A stretch of DNA of 64,000 nt, from assembly GCF_004341035.1 (NCBI RefSeq), contig NZ_SLXK01000018.1, positions 1 through 64,000 of the forward strand, in the 5' to 3' direction. Shown in pieces: positions 16,942 to 27,268 of this stretch; the stretch's first letter is position 1; every line of letters starts with the position of its first letter. The stretch is from Scopulibacillus darangshiensis (lineage in GTDB: Bacteria; Bacillota; Bacilli; Bacillales; Sporolactobacillaceae). The notes under the pieces are model-generated. The model worked only from the letters and a program-made list of their open reading frames with translations. It searched no databases and had not been told where the DNA came from. Made by a program: the position numbers and the translations under genes.

Positions 16942-18174
16942 ATGGAAGATGAAAAGAAAACATTGGACCTTATTTCTCTCGCTTCTATTCCACTGATGAT
17001 GACTTTGGGGAATTCCATGTTGATTCCGGTCCTGCCTACCATCGAAAAGAAACTGGACATTACCGCCTTTCAATCAAGCCTCATTATCACGGTGTATTCG
17101 GTTGTCGCGATTATCCTTATTCCAATCGCAGGCTATTTATCCGATCGAATTGGCAGAAAAAAAGTCATTATTCCAAGCCTTATTATTTCAGGTGCCGGCG
17201 GACTTGTAGCAGGCTTAGCGGCTTGGTTCATTGGTCAGCCTTATTGGCTGATTCTTTTGGGACGTCTTCTCCAAGGTATTGGAGCCTCTGGTGCCTTTCC
17301 AGTCGTTATTCCTTTGGTTGGCGACCTATTTAAAAGTGAAAAGGATGTTAGTAACGGTCTCGGCGTTGTTGAAACGTCTAACACGTTCGGTAAAGTGCTC
17401 AGTCCGATTTTTGGCGCTTTTTTGGCTGCCTTTATTTGGTATTTGCCTTTTCTTGTTATACCGATTCTATGTCTTATTTCCATTATTCTTGTTGCTTTGT
17501 TTGTTAAAGCACCTAAAAATCAAGATGAATCAAAGCCAATTGGGACTTTTTTCAGTGATATAAAATCCATTTTTAAGGAAAAATGGAAATGGTTGCTTGC
17601 GGTTTTTTTTATTGGCGCTATCATTATGTTTGTTCTGTTTGGGACATTATTTTATTTGTCTGAGCTTCTTGAAAGCACCTATCATATTAAAGCGGTACGC
17701 AAGGGAATAGTGATTGCCATTCCATTGTTCGCTTTATCAGTTTCGTCATATGCCACTGGAAAGAAAATCGGCCAAAACAAGCGGTTAATGAAGTGGTTAA
17801 CATTTGTTGGTATGGTTTTGCTTGCCGTCGGTCTTTTTTTACTCAGTTTTCAGCCGAACATCCGATTATTTTTAATCTATCTCTTTATTGGCGGCGTCGG
17901 GATCGGTCTTGTATTGCCTTGTCTGGATGCATTTATTACTGAGGGGATTCAAAAAGAAAACCGCGGAACAATTACAAGCCTCTATAGCAGCATGCGATTT
18001 ATAGGTGTAGCAGCGGGACCGCCGCTTTTTGCAGTGATGATGGATAAGTCGGTTATGATGATGTTTATGGTGGCTGCAGCAGCGGCCATTATAGCGGGGG
18101 TCTTAGCATTTATAGCCATAAAACCAAAGGAAAAAGAAAATGCTTCAAATGAAGGCAATTTAACAACAGTATGA
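16942..18174 (+). CDS. MFS transporter, DHA1-type multidrug exporter-like
   Basis: A 410-residue transporter with about 12 membrane helices and the MFS motif A between helices 2 and 3 (GYLSDRIGRKK). Helix 4-5 carries LGRLLQGIGASG and helix 5 GKVLSPIFGA, typical of drug:H+ antiporters such as the YfkF/YitG group of bacilli. The substrate is unknown. GTGGAGG precedes the ATG. The gnd gene follows after 41 bp and could be read from the same transcript. Confidence 0.85.
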   Translation: MEDEKKTLDLISLASIPLMMTLGNSMLIPVLPTIEKKLDITAFQSSLIITVYSVVAIILIPIAGYLSDRIGRKKVIIPSLIISGAGGLVAGLAAWFIGQPYWLILLGRLLQGIGASGAFPVVIPLVGDLFKSEKDVSNGLGVVETSNTFGKVLSPIFGAFLAAFIWYLPFLVIPILCLISIILVALFVKAPKNQDESKPIGTFFSDIKSIFKEKWKWLLAVFFIGAIIMFVLFGTLFYLSELLESTYHIKAVRKGIVIAIPLFALSVSSYATGKKIGQNKRLMKWLTFVGMVLLAVGLFLLSFQPNIRLFLIYLFIGGVGIGLVLPCLDAFITEGIQKENRGTITSLYSSMRFIGVAAGPPLFAVMMDKSVMMMFMVAAAAAIIAGVLAFIAIKPKEKENASNEGNLTTV

Positions 18175-18215
18175 TAAAATGTTAAAAGCATGTATGTTTG
18201 AAAGGAGTCCTGGAA

Positions 18216-19112
18216 ATGAAATTAGGTCTAATCGGACTAGGGAAAATGGGGTTTAACCTGAGCCTTAACATGATGGATCACGGCCATGAGGTTGTTGCGT
18301 ATGATATTAATGAAAACGCGGTAAAGGATATATCCGAAAAAGGAGCAAAAGGGGTTCATTCTTATTCAGATCTGATTGAGTCATTGGACACCCCGCGTGT
18401 TTTGTGGTTAATGATCCCGGCAGGTACACTTATCGATAAAGTCCTTGACGACATCACTCCGCTCTTGGGTGAAGGGGATATCATTATTGAGGCAGGAAAT
18501 TCGAATTATAAAGACACTCTTGCACGTTATAACAAATTGAAAGAAAAGGGTATTTATTATATTGATGCAGGGACATCAGGCGGTGTTTCTGGGGCCAGAG
18601 ATGGCGCATGTTATATGATCGGCGGCGATCAAAAAGCCTTTTCTCTCGTCGAGCCGCTATTTAAAGATACCGCTGTCGAAAAAGGTTATCATTTTACTAA
18701 TGAGCCGGCAGGCGGCCATTTTCTTAAAATGGTTCATAATGGCATTGAATACGGGATGATGGCCTCAATCGCTGAAGGCTTTGATGTGCTTGAGAAAAGC
18801 CAATTTGATTTTGATTATGAGAAAGTGGCGAGTGTATGGTCTAATGGATCCGTCATTCGCAGCTGGTTAATGGAGCTTACGGAAAATGCCTTTTCCAAAG
18901 ACCCTAAGCTGGATCAAATCAGAGGCGTCATGAATTCTTCAGGGGAAGGAAAGTGGACTGTTGATACGGCTCTCGAACTTGAAGTGCCAACACCCGTTAT
19001 TGCGTTATCGTTAATGATGCGTTACCGTTCCCAAGAGGATGATACATTTACAGGCAAAGTCGTTGCTGCGTTAAGAAATGAGTTCGGCGGCCATGACATT
19101 GTAAAAAAGTAA
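18216..19112 (+). CDS. gnd: 6-phosphogluconate dehydrogenase, short (YqeC/Gnd) type
   Basis: A 298-residue NAD-type 6-phosphogluconate dehydrogenase, oxidising 6-phosphogluconate to ribulose 5-phosphate and CO2. It has the Rossmann GLIGLGKMG (4-12), the substrate signature AGTSGGVSGARDG and catalytic KMVHNGIEYG. The roughly 300-residue length identifies the short form (as B. subtilis YqeC) rather than the 470-residue NADP form. I chose ATG 18216 with AAGGAG upstream; TTG 18198 would overlap that site. It is convergent with zwf, together giving the oxidative pentose phosphate branch. Confidence 0.88.
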   Translation: MKLGLIGLGKMGFNLSLNMMDHGHEVVAYDINENAVKDISEKGAKGVHSYSDLIESLDTPRVLWLMIPAGTLIDKVLDDITPLLGEGDIIIEAGNSNYKDTLARYNKLKEKGIYYIDAGTSGGVSGARDGACYMIGGDQKAFSLVEPLFKDTAVEKGYHFTNEPAGGHFLKMVHNGIEYGMMASIAEGFDVLEKSQFDFDYEKVASVWSNGSVIRSWLMELTENAFSKDPKLDQIRGVMNSSGEGKWTVDTALELEVPTPVIALSLMMRYRSQEDDTFTGKVVAALRNEFGGHDIVKK

Positions 19113-19126
19113 TTGATGAAATAAAA

Positions 19127-19158
19127 AAAGCGGCCTTTCCGTTAGGGAAGGCCGCTTT
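19127..19158 (+). terminator. Intrinsic terminator after gnd
   Basis: AAAGCGGCCTTTCC-GTTA-GGGAAGGCCGCTTT with a T-rich tail, just before an interspersed repeat copy. Confidence 0.88.
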
Positions 19159-19170
19159 CGCTTTTCATTT

Positions 19171-19261
19171 AGTTAATCAGAAAGTATAACTTTCTGACGC
19201 ACATAAGGGCAACTACGTCTCTGTCTTCGCCAAAGGCTCGCCAATCGGCGAGTTTTCTTTA
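19171..19261 (+). repeat. Interspersed modular repeat, copy 1 (short form A-C-E)
   Basis: Starts AGTTAATCAGAAAGTATAAC, contains the hairpin TCAGAAAGT/ACTTTCTGA, then GACGCACATAAGGGCA, then the terminal stem CTCGCC-AATC-GGCGAG with TTTTCTTTA. Modules B and D found in other copies are missing. It fills the gap between convergent gnd and zwf and its last bases overlap the zwf stop codon. Confidence 0.85.
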
Positions 19262-20734
19262 TTTTTCAACCTTCGTTAAAGGCCACCAATGCAGCCCATC
19301 TTTATCGAGAAGCTCGTAAGCGGAGGCCGGCCCCATTGATCCGGATTCATACCTGTCCAGCGGAATATTTTTTTCATTCCAGGCTTTTGTAATGGAGTCG
19401 ACAAATTCCCATGATAGGGCGACTTCATCCCAGCGAGTGAAGTTTGTTGAATCACCATTAAGACAATCCTGAATTAATCGTTCATAAGCGTCTGCACCAG
19501 TGAGGTCACTGTTTGAAAATTCCATTGTAATCGGCATTGTATCGCCTGATGAGCTAAATTTCTTGGCATTTAGTTTTAAAGACAACCCTTCGTCAGGCTG
19601 TACGTGAATGACTAAAAGGTTTGGCTGAATATCATTGAAGTTGTTAAAATAAGGATTTTGCGGCGCGTCTTTAAATTGAATGACAATCTCCGTTGATTTA
19701 ACGGTCATTCTTTTACCTGTACGGATATAAAAAGGCACACCTGCCCAGCGGAAATTATCAATAAATAGCTTTGCCGCAACAAAGGTTTCAGTCATCGATT
19801 TCTCTTTAATATTATCTTCTTCACGATAACCTTTGACAACGTTGCCGTTTGGCATCGTCCCTCGGGTGTACTGCCCTTTAATAATATGGCCCGCAATATC
19901 GTCCGTTGTGATTTGCCGTACCGATCTAAGAACTTTTACCTTTTCATCACGGATATCTTCGGTCTCAAATCGGCTCGGAGGTTCCATCGCTGTTAAAGCC
20001 ACCATCTGCAGCATATGATTTTGTACCATATCCATCAATGCGCCTGTATGATCATAATAGCTTGCCCGTTCCCCGACACCAAGTGTTTCACTTGAGGTGA
20101 TCTGCACATTTGAGATATAGCGGTTATTCCAAATGGATTCAAAAATCGGATTAGCAAAACGGATCACTTGGATATTTTGCACCATTTCCTTACCTAAGTA
20201 GTGATCAATCCGATAAATCTCATCTTCTTTAAACACGTTATGGATGGCTTCGTTAAGTTCATTGGCCGATTTTAAATCCCGTCCGAATGGTTTTTCAATA
20301 ACGAGTTTTTTCCAGCCGCTGTTATCGGTTAATCCGGATGCTTGCAGATTCAATGTAACCGGCGCGAAAAATTCAGGTGCCAGTGACAGATAAAACATTC
20401 TATTTTCCTTTAGACCGAACTCGGAATCAACATGGTCACATAACGATTTTAGACCTGTGTAACCTTCTGTTTCCTTGACATCCAATGCATAATAAAAAAA
20501 CTTTTGGACAAAGTCTTGAATATCATCGTCTCGATGTGTATAGTTTTCAAGGGATTCTTGGATGATTGCCCTAAAGTCGTCATGACTGATATCTCGTCTG
20601 GCAACACCGATCACCGCGAAGTGATTTTGCTTTTTGTAAAGGCGGTACAATGCAGGGTAGAGCTTTCTTTTGGCTAAATCACCTGTTGCACCAAATAATA
20701 TTAGGGTTGTTGCCTGTTTGTTTCCTTCTGACAT
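19259..20734 (-). CDS. zwf: Glucose-6-phosphate dehydrogenase
   Basis: A 491-residue enzyme oxidising glucose 6-phosphate to 6-phosphogluconolactone with NADP. It has the N-terminal coenzyme fingerprint GATGDLAKRKLYP, the EKPFGRD segment and the active-site RIDHYLGKE, followed by the C-terminal MGPASAYELL. Length is normal. The start has a GTGAGG-like ribosome site and no better alternative. It is convergent with gnd, whose product acts next in the pathway. Confidence 0.96.
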   Translation of the reverse strand: MSEGNKQATTLILFGATGDLAKRKLYPALYRLYKKQNHFAVIGVARRDISHDDFRAIIQESLENYTHRDDDIQDFVQKFFYYALDVKETEGYTGLKSLCDHVDSEFGLKENRMFYLSLAPEFFAPVTLNLQASGLTDNSGWKKLVIEKPFGRDLKSANELNEAIHNVFKEDEIYRIDHYLGKEMVQNIQVIRFANPIFESIWNNRYISNVQITSSETLGVGERASYYDHTGALMDMVQNHMLQMVALTAMEPPSRFETEDIRDEKVKVLRSVRQITTDDIAGHIIKGQYTRGTMPNGNVVKGYREEDNIKEKSMTETFVAAKLFIDNFRWAGVPFYIRTGKRMTVKSTEIVIQFKDAPQNPYFNNFNDIQPNLLVIHVQPDEGLSLKLNAKKFSSSGDTMPITMEFSNSDLTGADAYERLIQDCLNGDSTNFTRWDEVALSWEFVDSITKAWNEKNIPLDRYESGSMGPASAYELLDKDGLHWWPLTKVEK

Positions 20735-20853
20735 AACATTAGCCTCACTTCTTGTATTGATCTGTACGTTCTTTATTTTAACAAACTTGGATCTAAAAGA
20801 ACAAAAAGATAACCAAATAACACTGATTATGATAGTAAAGGAGGAGACTCAGG

Positions 20854-21471
20854 TTGACCTGGGAATTATTAAGTATCTTTGGCACCATTGCCTTTGCAGT
20901 CAGCGGAGCCATTATCGCCATGGAAGAGGATTATGACATTTTGGGTATATTAGTATTAGCGTTAGCGACATCCTTTGGCGGCGGTATGGTTCGAAATTTG
21001 CTGATTGGCATTCCAATCGAAAACATTTGGGATCAAGGCCTTCTTTTTAAATTAGCTATAATAGCCGTGATCATTGTTTTCATTTTACCCCAGCATTGGA
21101 TATTTTATTGGGAAAAACCTGGTTTATTCTTTGATGCCATAGGGTTATCCGCTTTTGCTGTCCAAGGTGCTCTCGCGGCGGTCGAAGCCGGCTATTCGCC
21201 TATTGCTGTTGTTGTGGCCGCTACTTTAACAGGATGCGGGGGAGGAATCATTAGGGACATTCTCGCAGGCCGGAAGCCTTTGGTATTCCGAACTGATATT
21301 TATGCTATCTGGGCAACCCTTGGCGGAACAGTGATTGCATTGGGATGGTTAAATATCGAATGGGAAAAGTATGTTTTGACGGCCTTACTGGTCATACTAA
21401 GATTATTGTCCGTTCGGTTTAAGTGGCATTTGCCAAAAAGGGCAACATTGCATCCCACAATGAAAAGTTAA
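20854..21471 (+). CDS. TRIC-like (UPF0126) trimeric intracellular cation channel family protein
   Basis: A 205-residue membrane protein with seven predicted helices and an internal duplication: FAVSGAIIAMEED with GGGMVRNLLIG in the first half and FAVQGALAAVEAG with GGGIIRDILAG in the second. Bacterial members form trimeric cation channels. It starts at TTG 20854 with AAGGAGGAG upstream, a strong match. Confidence 0.85.
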   Translation: MTWELLSIFGTIAFAVSGAIIAMEEDYDILGILVLALATSFGGGMVRNLLIGIPIENIWDQGLLFKLAIIAVIIVFILPQHWIFYWEKPGLFFDAIGLSAFAVQGALAAVEAGYSPIAVVVAATLTGCGGGIIRDILAGRKPLVFRTDIYAIWATLGGTVIALGWLNIEWEKYVLTALLVILRLLSVRFKWHLPKRATLHPTMKS

Positions 21472-21564
21472 ATGGTGGTGTTGGATTGCATTTCATCCCT
21501 TTACATGATAAGGTTATTCTATGTTATTTTTAGTTCAAAAGCGTGATGGATGACATTTTTTTCG

Positions 21565-21643
21565 TATAATAAAGAAGATCATGTCTTATAAGCCGGATGT
21601 TTTCAGTAGGCATTTTCCGACCATCAACGGAGAATGCCTTACT
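21565..21643 (+). promoter_or_regulatory. cshA -10 element and long leader hairpin
   Basis: A TATAAT at 21565-21570 (weak -35) starts a leader of roughly 110 nt. Within it AGTAGGCATTTTCCG (21605-21619) pairs with CGGAGAATGCCTTACT (21628-21643). No T-run follows, so it is not a simple terminator. Structured leaders are common for cold-responsive helicase mRNAs. Confidence 0.5.
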
Positions 21644-21687
21644 ATTTGACATAAACCTGCAATAGAAAAAGGAGAAGAAATTTATTA

Positions 21688-23133
21688 ATGAAATTTTCTG
21701 AACTAACGATTAGTGACGCAATATTTAAAGCAACTGAGAAGATGGGCTTCGATGATATGACGCCTATACAAGAAAAAGCTATTCCGCTGGCACTAAGCGG
21801 AGTTGATTTGATTGGCCAAGCACAAACTGGAACAGGAAAAACAGCAGCATTTGGTGTGCCTTTGGTTGAAGCGGCAGATCCAATGAATAAGGATGTTCAA
21901 GGGATCATCATTGCTCCAACACGGGAGCTCGCCATTCAGGTAGCTGATGAATTAAATGCCTTAGGACGGTACAAAAAAGTTGTCACTTTACCTGTATACG
22001 GCGGACAGGATATTCAAAAACAAATCAGATCATTGAAGAAGCGCCCGAGTATCATTTCTGCTACACCTGGGCGATTGTTAGACCATATTAAAAGAAGAAC
22101 GATTCGTCTTGACAACATCAAGCAGGTTGTATTGGATGAAGCGGATGAAATGCTTAATATGGGTTTTATCGATGATATTCGTGCTGTTCTTGAAAAAACG
22201 CCATCTGAACGGCAAACTCTTTTGTTCTCAGCGACGATGCCAAAACCAATTCGTCTGTTAGCAGAACAATTTATGAAAAATCCTGACAGGGTTAAAATTC
22301 AGGCTAAAACGTTAACTGTCGACATGATTGACCAAAGCTTTGTAAAGGTGCGGGAACGGGAGAAGTTCGATGTCCTCACAAGATTCCTTGATATTCATTC
22401 ACCTGAAAGAGCGATTGTATTCGGCCGGACAAAACGCCGCGTGGATGAGCTTCATGAAGCCCTGCAAAAAAGAGGGTACACTGCTGAAGGCATTCATGGG
22501 GATTTGACCCAGGCCAAAAGGGATCAGGTTTTAAGAAGATTTAAGAACGATCAGGTTGATTTGTTGGTTGCAACGGATGTTGCCGCAAGAGGACTCGATA
22601 TCAGCAATGTCACACACGTCTATAACTTCGATCTGCCACAGGATCCAGAAAGCTATGTCCACAGGATAGGCCGTACCGGTCGTGCTGGTAAAACAGGTTT
22701 GGCGCTTACATTTATTACACCAAGTGAAATGCCTCACCTGAAAGCCATCGAAGCTGTGACCAAACAGCGGATGAAAGAAGAAAAGGCACCGACTTACCAA
22801 GAAGCATTAGTCGGTCAACAAAAGGCTGCCATGCAGTCAATTACCGATACACTGGCTTCAGGTAACATGGATAATTATAAAAAAATGGCCGAAAATCTTC
22901 TAGATGAAAATGAATCGGTCGATTTAATCGCAGCAGCTCTGAAGGTCTTGACAAAAGAGCCTGATACTACCCCTGTTAAATTGACGTATGAATCGCCGCT
23001 AATGGCTAAACGTGATAAAAGAAGACCGCCAAGAGGCAAAGGGCGCGGCGGATATCATCACCGACAAGATGGCCATAACCGAAACGATCGCTATAAAGGA
23101 AACCGTAATAGAAAAAGGGTTCACCATAATTAA
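21688..23133 (+). CDS. cshA: DEAD-box ATP-dependent RNA helicase CshA-like
   Basis: A 481-residue RNA helicase with all motifs in order: a Q motif near 22-26, [27 protein letters not shown] in [12 protein letters not shown], then [13 protein letters not shown] in the second RecA domain. The C-terminus is strongly basic and Arg/Gly/His-rich ([14 protein letters not shown]), as in CshA. CshA works in mRNA decay with the degradosome, ribosome assembly and cold adaptation. GGAGAAG precedes the ATG. Confidence 0.92.
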   Translation: MKFSELTISDAIFKATEKMGFDDMTPIQEKAIPLALSGVDLIGQAQTGTGKTAAFGVPLVEAADPMNKDVQGIIIAPTRELAIQVADELNALGRYKKVVTLPVYGGQDIQKQIRSLKKRPSIISATPGRLLDHIKRRTIRLDNIKQVVLDEADEMLNMGFIDDIRAVLEKTPSERQTLLFSATMPKPIRLLAEQFMKNPDRVKIQAKTLTVDMIDQSFVKVREREKFDVLTRFLDIHSPERAIVFGRTKRRVDELHEALQKRGYTAEGIHGDLTQAKRDQVLRRFKNDQVDLLVATDVAARGLDISNVTHVYNFDLPQDPESYVHRIGRTGRAGKTGLALTFITPSEMPHLKAIEAVTKQRMKEEKAPTYQEALVGQQKAAMQSITDTLASGNMDNYKKMAENLLDENESVDLIAAALKVLTKEPDTTPVKLTYESPLMAKRDKRRPPRGKGRGGYHHRQDGHNRNDRYKGNRNRKRVHHN

Positions 23134-23143
23134 AAAACAGTTC

Positions 23144-23175
23144 AAAAAAGCGGATGCCAAAGGGCACCGCTTTTT
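23144..23175 (+). terminator. Intrinsic terminator after cshA
   Basis: AAAAAAGCGG-TGCC pairs with GGCA-CCGCTTTTT, with one bulged base, followed by T-rich sequence. Confidence 0.75.
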
Positions 23176-23261
23176 CTTTTCTTCATTATTGTATACAGAA
23201 TGGTTGAAAAAATCAGATAAGTGTTGTAAAATATTAAAAAGGCTGAAGGGGGCTCTTAAAA

Positions 23262-23489
23262 ATGAGAAACGAACCATCCTATCATAATAATGCCAAGTCA
23301 CTAGCGATGTTAAGGGAGAAGCAGCCTAAAGTATCCGTGACTGAAGTCTACGCTCAAATGATGCTTGATGAATTAGTTCTTAACCAAAGGGTCAAACAGC
23401 TTAGGGTAATGATTGATGAAAGCCTTGATAAGAAAGACAAAGAGTTGTTTTTGTCACTAAGTGAAGAGTACCGACAACTAACACGTTAA
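23262..23489 (+). CDS. IDEAL domain protein
   Basis: A 75-residue protein. Its C-terminal half (MMLDELVLNQRVKQL, then IDESLDKKDKELFLSLSEEYRQL) is the IDEAL domain found as a short helical module in Firmicutes proteins. Its function is unclear; it occurs in ComK-related adaptor proteins and stand-alone forms. GAAGGGGG lies upstream of the ATG. It stands alone between two terminators. Confidence 0.75.
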   Translation: MRNEPSYHNNAKSLAMLREKQPKVSVTEVYAQMMLDELVLNQRVKQLRVMIDESLDKKDKELFLSLSEEYRQLTR

Positions 23490-23511
23490 GAGTGGTTTTG
23501 GTTATAAAGAG

Positions 23512-23544
23512 CAACCCCCCGAAAGGATTTCTTTCGGGGGGTTG
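23512..23544. terminator. Bidirectional terminator
   Basis: AACCCCCCGAAAG-GATTT-CTTTCGGGGGGTT between the IDEAL gene and dynA. Confidence 0.85.
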
Positions 23545-23557
23545 TCTGTATTAAAGA

Positions 23558-26500
23558 TTAAGTGTTCTCCAATAATATTTTTAATTCGCTGTTAACCGCT
23601 GTTAAAGTTTTAATATCATAATCTTTGGCTGTTAAGACGTCGATTTGGTGCCCTATATCATGCTGACATTCTTCGATGAGATTATCTGTTATGGCCTTGT
23701 GGATATTTTTATAAAGTAAACTATAATGATTTTCAGCTGTTTTTTTATTTATCTCCAAAATACGCGAGATCGGCTCATCCAAATGATCCTTTAAATCTTC
23801 TTTCATAAGGGCATTGCCCCGTTTTTCAAAAAATTGCTTGGGACTTTTGAAATGCTTAAAGACGCTTTTCATTTGATCCGTATCAATGGACTCCAAGTGG
23901 GACGTGATGTCAGCGGAGTCCATTTTGATGACGTCCTGTTCCTTATCAGCCCATTCAGGGAATAAACCGCTAATCAGGTTGTTAATCTCATTGGTATGGG
24001 CTTGATATTGTATCTTAATGAATGCTTCGATTCGTAAAAAAGTCGCGCGCAGCTCCTGATCTATATCAAATGATAAAAAGCTGATGCATTCGTTAAGGCT
24101 CCTGCTTAAAATTTTATTAAAAGACTGGCCTTTATCTTGGAAAAGCGCCGGATTGAAAAAGGTGGCAAATTCATCTGAATACCTTTGGATCACCCTTTTT
24201 TTGACATAGTAAAATAATTCATCAATCTGTTGGGTAATCGCTGTAATTTTTAAATCAGGCTTTTCGGATGCGGCCGCCTCTTTAATGTTAACAAAGCTTG
24301 CTGCAAGCTCATCTTTTCGCTGCTTCTTTTCATCCTCGTTCAGCTGCATGTTTTCGATCATACGGCTTGTTTGGTTAAGTGTTTTTTGGATATCTGAAAA
24401 TCCGATTTTAGCTGTTTGATAAAGTAAATCATAGACGGAAAAATGAGTCCAGTCTTTCATGAATGCCGCCATGCCGGAGACGTCTTCATCTGCTTTTTTG
24501 CCTTGTGTTTGATTCTCCAAAGCCAACAAGCTTGAGATGCCATACAATCTTGGCTTACGGATACCGAATGTGACCAAATTATTTTCAACGTAATCAATGA
24601 CTTGCTGTTTCTCGCTCGTTGTGGTTGCCAGATCAATCGCGTTGACGATAAAAAACATTTTATCCATGGCAAACGAATCCTTCACCCGGCCCAATTGGAG
24701 AAGGAATTCTTTATCAGCTCGTGAGAATGCGTGATTAAAATAGGTAACGAAGAGTATGGCATCAGCATTCTTAATATAATCGAAGGCAACATCAGTATGT
24801 CTGGCATTGATGGAATCGGCCCCTGGTGTATCAACCAAAATAACCCCCGTTTTCGTAAATGGGCAGTCATAGTAGGTGGTGACAGATTCAATGAAACACG
24901 ACTTTTCTTCATTAGCGATGGCATCATGCGCCTGTGACAAATCCATTTCAAGTGTTGTGCCTAGACAATCGTTGAAATATGACAGGCCGTTTACCACAGC
25001 GGTAAGAAATGTCTTATGGAGCTTTTCCTGCGGTGTGCCTTTTTTGGCAGCTAATTTTTCAACAACAGACGTCACCTCATCAAGCCCATCTGCCTTCATT
25101 TCAAAGAACGATAAAGAATAATTGACATCATTCAGGAGGTCTTTTGCGGGTTTCACTTTGACTTCGACCGAACCGTGCGGATGGTTCGGTTCCGCCGGCA
25201 TAATTTTATTAATAACCGCCGTCGTTGGGTTAGGTGAAACCGGGAGGACCTTATCACCAAGCAAGGCGTTAGCAAATGACGTTTTCCCGGCACTAAAGGC
25301 GCCAAACAATGCAATGGTAAAGGCGTTGTTCGTCATTCTCCTAGCACGCCGTTTTAGCTGCAAAGCCGTGTCCGAAAAGCCGTGAAGCTTGTCAATCATA
25401 TCAGCCGCATTTTCCAAAATATCGCTCCATGATTGTTTTTCGGAGTGTGATTGACGATCCGGTTCAGTATGGGTTTGGACTGCTTCTTGGCCGTTCGTAT
25501 CATGCTCCTTTTGCTTCGTTTTTCGGGTAAGCAACCGTGATTCCTTAATGGATATGGTCTGACGTTCTTTTTGGTCAGTTTCAATATCCTTTTCTATAAG
25601 AAGAACAGCCTCCTCCGTGTATTCAGGATCCCATACATCCGATTCCAACAACAAATGGGCTTCGGCGATTCTTTCTTGATAATAAAGTTCCAAATCAAAA
25701 ACCTGTTTTAACTGGTCCGCTTGATAGGCTTTGTGATCATATTGTCCTTTAATATCAGCCTTTTTCGAGACAAAGACGGCCTTAACCTTTGCACTTAAAG
25801 ATTCGAGAAAAGCCGTTACCTGTTTTGCCATCCGCTTTTTGAGATAATCCGATACATTGTCTGCATATTTCAAGACATATTGCCCGGTTGTTTCAGCACC
25901 TGATTGAACAAGAGCGGTCAACTCTTCGGGTTTTATATCCAATGCCAAACCATAAGCTTCCGCATAATCAGACTCATTCAGCTCAGGGATCTCCTTGCAC
26001 GCTTTTACAAGGACGTCCCTGACATTCCATTCCATTGTTTGCGCCCGTTTGACGATGTCCTCATGGAAAAGATTGAGTCGCAAGCTCTGTTCTTTTTCAA
26101 TCTTCTTTTTGCTCGAAAATAGTCCTGTTTTAAAATTATTTTGGCATGATTCAAGATATCTTTTGGCGTGTTCTCTCGTTTCATACGGCATTAAGATCGC
26201 GGACCTTATTGTCTTTTTTATCTGCTCGGACGTTGCTTCCAGCCAAGCCTTTTCGCTTTGGTCAAAGGCTAATAATGTATCTTTAAGATATGCCAGGTCG
26301 CCTTCAATATCATGTAACAGACTACGATCTGGCAGTTCGGTCATGTTGAAACCATGAAGATCACTTTCAAGCCTTTCGCGAAGCCATCCTTCGTGTTCTT
26401 CAATAATGTCGCTCAATGTCTTTTGTGTACCTGCCTCCGAAGGGTGGACACATCCCCCAAGAAGCTTTTGAAGGGAAACAAGCAATTGGTCAAATTCATT

Positions 26501-27244
26501 GATGTTAAGCTGATCATTTCTTAAAGAAACATAAAATATCTTTTCAGGTTGTAATTGCCATGTATGAAGAGCATTGTTGACCTGTTCTTTGAAGGCGGCA
26601 AATGACAGCTCCTGATCATTGTGTTTGTCAATCTGATTGACCACAAGATAGAAAGGTTTGCCAAGCTTAGTCAGCCGCTCCATGAACTGAAAATTCACTG
26701 TCGATTGAACGTGGTTATAGTCTGTCACATATATAACATAATCGGCAAGATGCAAAGCATCTGCTGTTGCCCTTTGATGGGCATCGTCCGTTGAATCAAC
26801 ACCTGGTGTATCAATCAACTCAACCGATTCTGGCAGTCGTTCCCCAACATGAATATCTATGGCTGTGACACCGGCGGTATCCTTACAAAAGGTTTGGATG
26901 TCATCTATATCGTAGGGGGCTGGAAAAAGGACAGTCTGACCATCAGATGTGTAAACCTTGGCCTTGGGTTCGCCGTGCATTAACCTTACAAGGTTTCCAC
27001 TAGTTGGAATTGGGCTTGAAGGCAGGACCGCTTCCTCTATTAACCGGTTGAGTAAACTCGATTTTCCAGCTGAGAAGTGGCCGCAAAAACTAATTGACAA
27101 ACGGCCCGATTGATTTTTTTTATATAAATCCCGAAGTTTGTTGGCGTGATACAAATCGCCGTTCTTTTTCATTGTTGCATATAAATTCGCAAGCCGCTTA
27201 GTCATGTTTCCGCGTTTGCTGATGTCTTGGTCTATAAGTTGCAC
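23558..27244 (-). CDS. dynA: Dynamin-like GTPase DynA, tandem fusion
   Basis: A 1228-residue membrane-remodelling protein made of two dynamin units in one chain, as in B. subtilis DynA (YpbR). The first P-loop is GHFSAGKSS (55-63), with DTPGVD and NQID downstream. The second, GAFSAGKTS near residue 650, has its own DTPGAD and NAID. Both halves have long helical stalk and paddle regions. DynA fuses membranes in trans and aids survival under phage or pore-former stress. It starts at GTG 27244 after AAGGTGAG; an ATG 13 codons later lacks a ribosome site. It lies 24 bp after the EamA gene. Confidence 0.92.
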   Translation of the reverse strand: MQLIDQDISKRGNMTKRLANLYATMKKNGDLYHANKLRDLYKKNQSGRLSISFCGHFSAGKSSLLNRLIEEAVLPSSPIPTSGNLVRLMHGEPKAKVYTSDGQTVLFPAPYDIDDIQTFCKDTAGVTAIDIHVGERLPESVELIDTPGVDSTDDAHQRATADALHLADYVIYVTDYNHVQSTVNFQFMERLTKLGKPFYLVVNQIDKHNDQELSFAAFKEQVNNALHTWQLQPEKIFYVSLRNDQLNINEFDQLLVSLQKLLGGCVHPSEAGTQKTLSDIIEEHEGWLRERLESDLHGFNMTELPDRSLLHDIEGDLAYLKDTLLAFDQSEKAWLEATSEQIKKTIRSAILMPYETREHAKRYLESCQNNFKTGLFSSKKKIEKEQSLRLNLFHEDIVKRAQTMEWNVRDVLVKACKEIPELNESDYAEAYGLALDIKPEELTALVQSGAETTGQYVLKYADNVSDYLKKRMAKQVTAFLESLSAKVKAVFVSKKADIKGQYDHKAYQADQLKQVFDLELYYQERIAEAHLLLESDVWDPEYTEEAVLLIEKDIETDQKERQTISIKESRLLTRKTKQKEHDTNGQEAVQTHTEPDRQSHSEKQSWSDILENAADMIDKLHGFSDTALQLKRRARRMTNNAFTIALFGAFSAGKTSFANALLGDKVLPVSPNPTTAVINKIMPAEPNHPHGSVEVKVKPAKDLLNDVNYSLSFFEMKADGLDEVTSVVEKLAAKKGTPQEKLHKTFLTAVVNGLSYFNDCLGTTLEMDLSQAHDAIANEEKSCFIESVTTYYDCPFTKTGVILVDTPGADSINARHTDVAFDYIKNADAILFVTYFNHAFSRADKEFLLQLGRVKDSFAMDKMFFIVNAIDLATTTSEKQQVIDYVENNLVTFGIRKPRLYGISSLLALENQTQGKKADEDVSGMAAFMKDWTHFSVYDLLYQTAKIGFSDIQKTLNQTSRMIENMQLNEDEKKQRKDELAASFVNIKEAAASEKPDLKITAITQQIDELFYYVKKRVIQRYSDEFATFFNPALFQDKGQSFNKILSRSLNECISFLSFDIDQELRATFLRIEAFIKIQYQAHTNEINNLISGLFPEWADKEQDVIKMDSADITSHLESIDTDQMKSVFKHFKSPKQFFEKRGNALMKEDLKDHLDEPISRILEINKKTAENHYSLLYKNIHKAITDNLIEECQHDIGHQIDVLTAKDYDIKTLTAVNSELKILLENT

Positions 27245-27268
27245 CGTTTCTCACCTTGCCTTTATGTG

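Noticed and set aside
25122-25385. Plus-strand frames inside dynA and similar frames in other genes
   Set aside because: Antisense shadows of strongly supported genes, without ribosome sites or family motifs.
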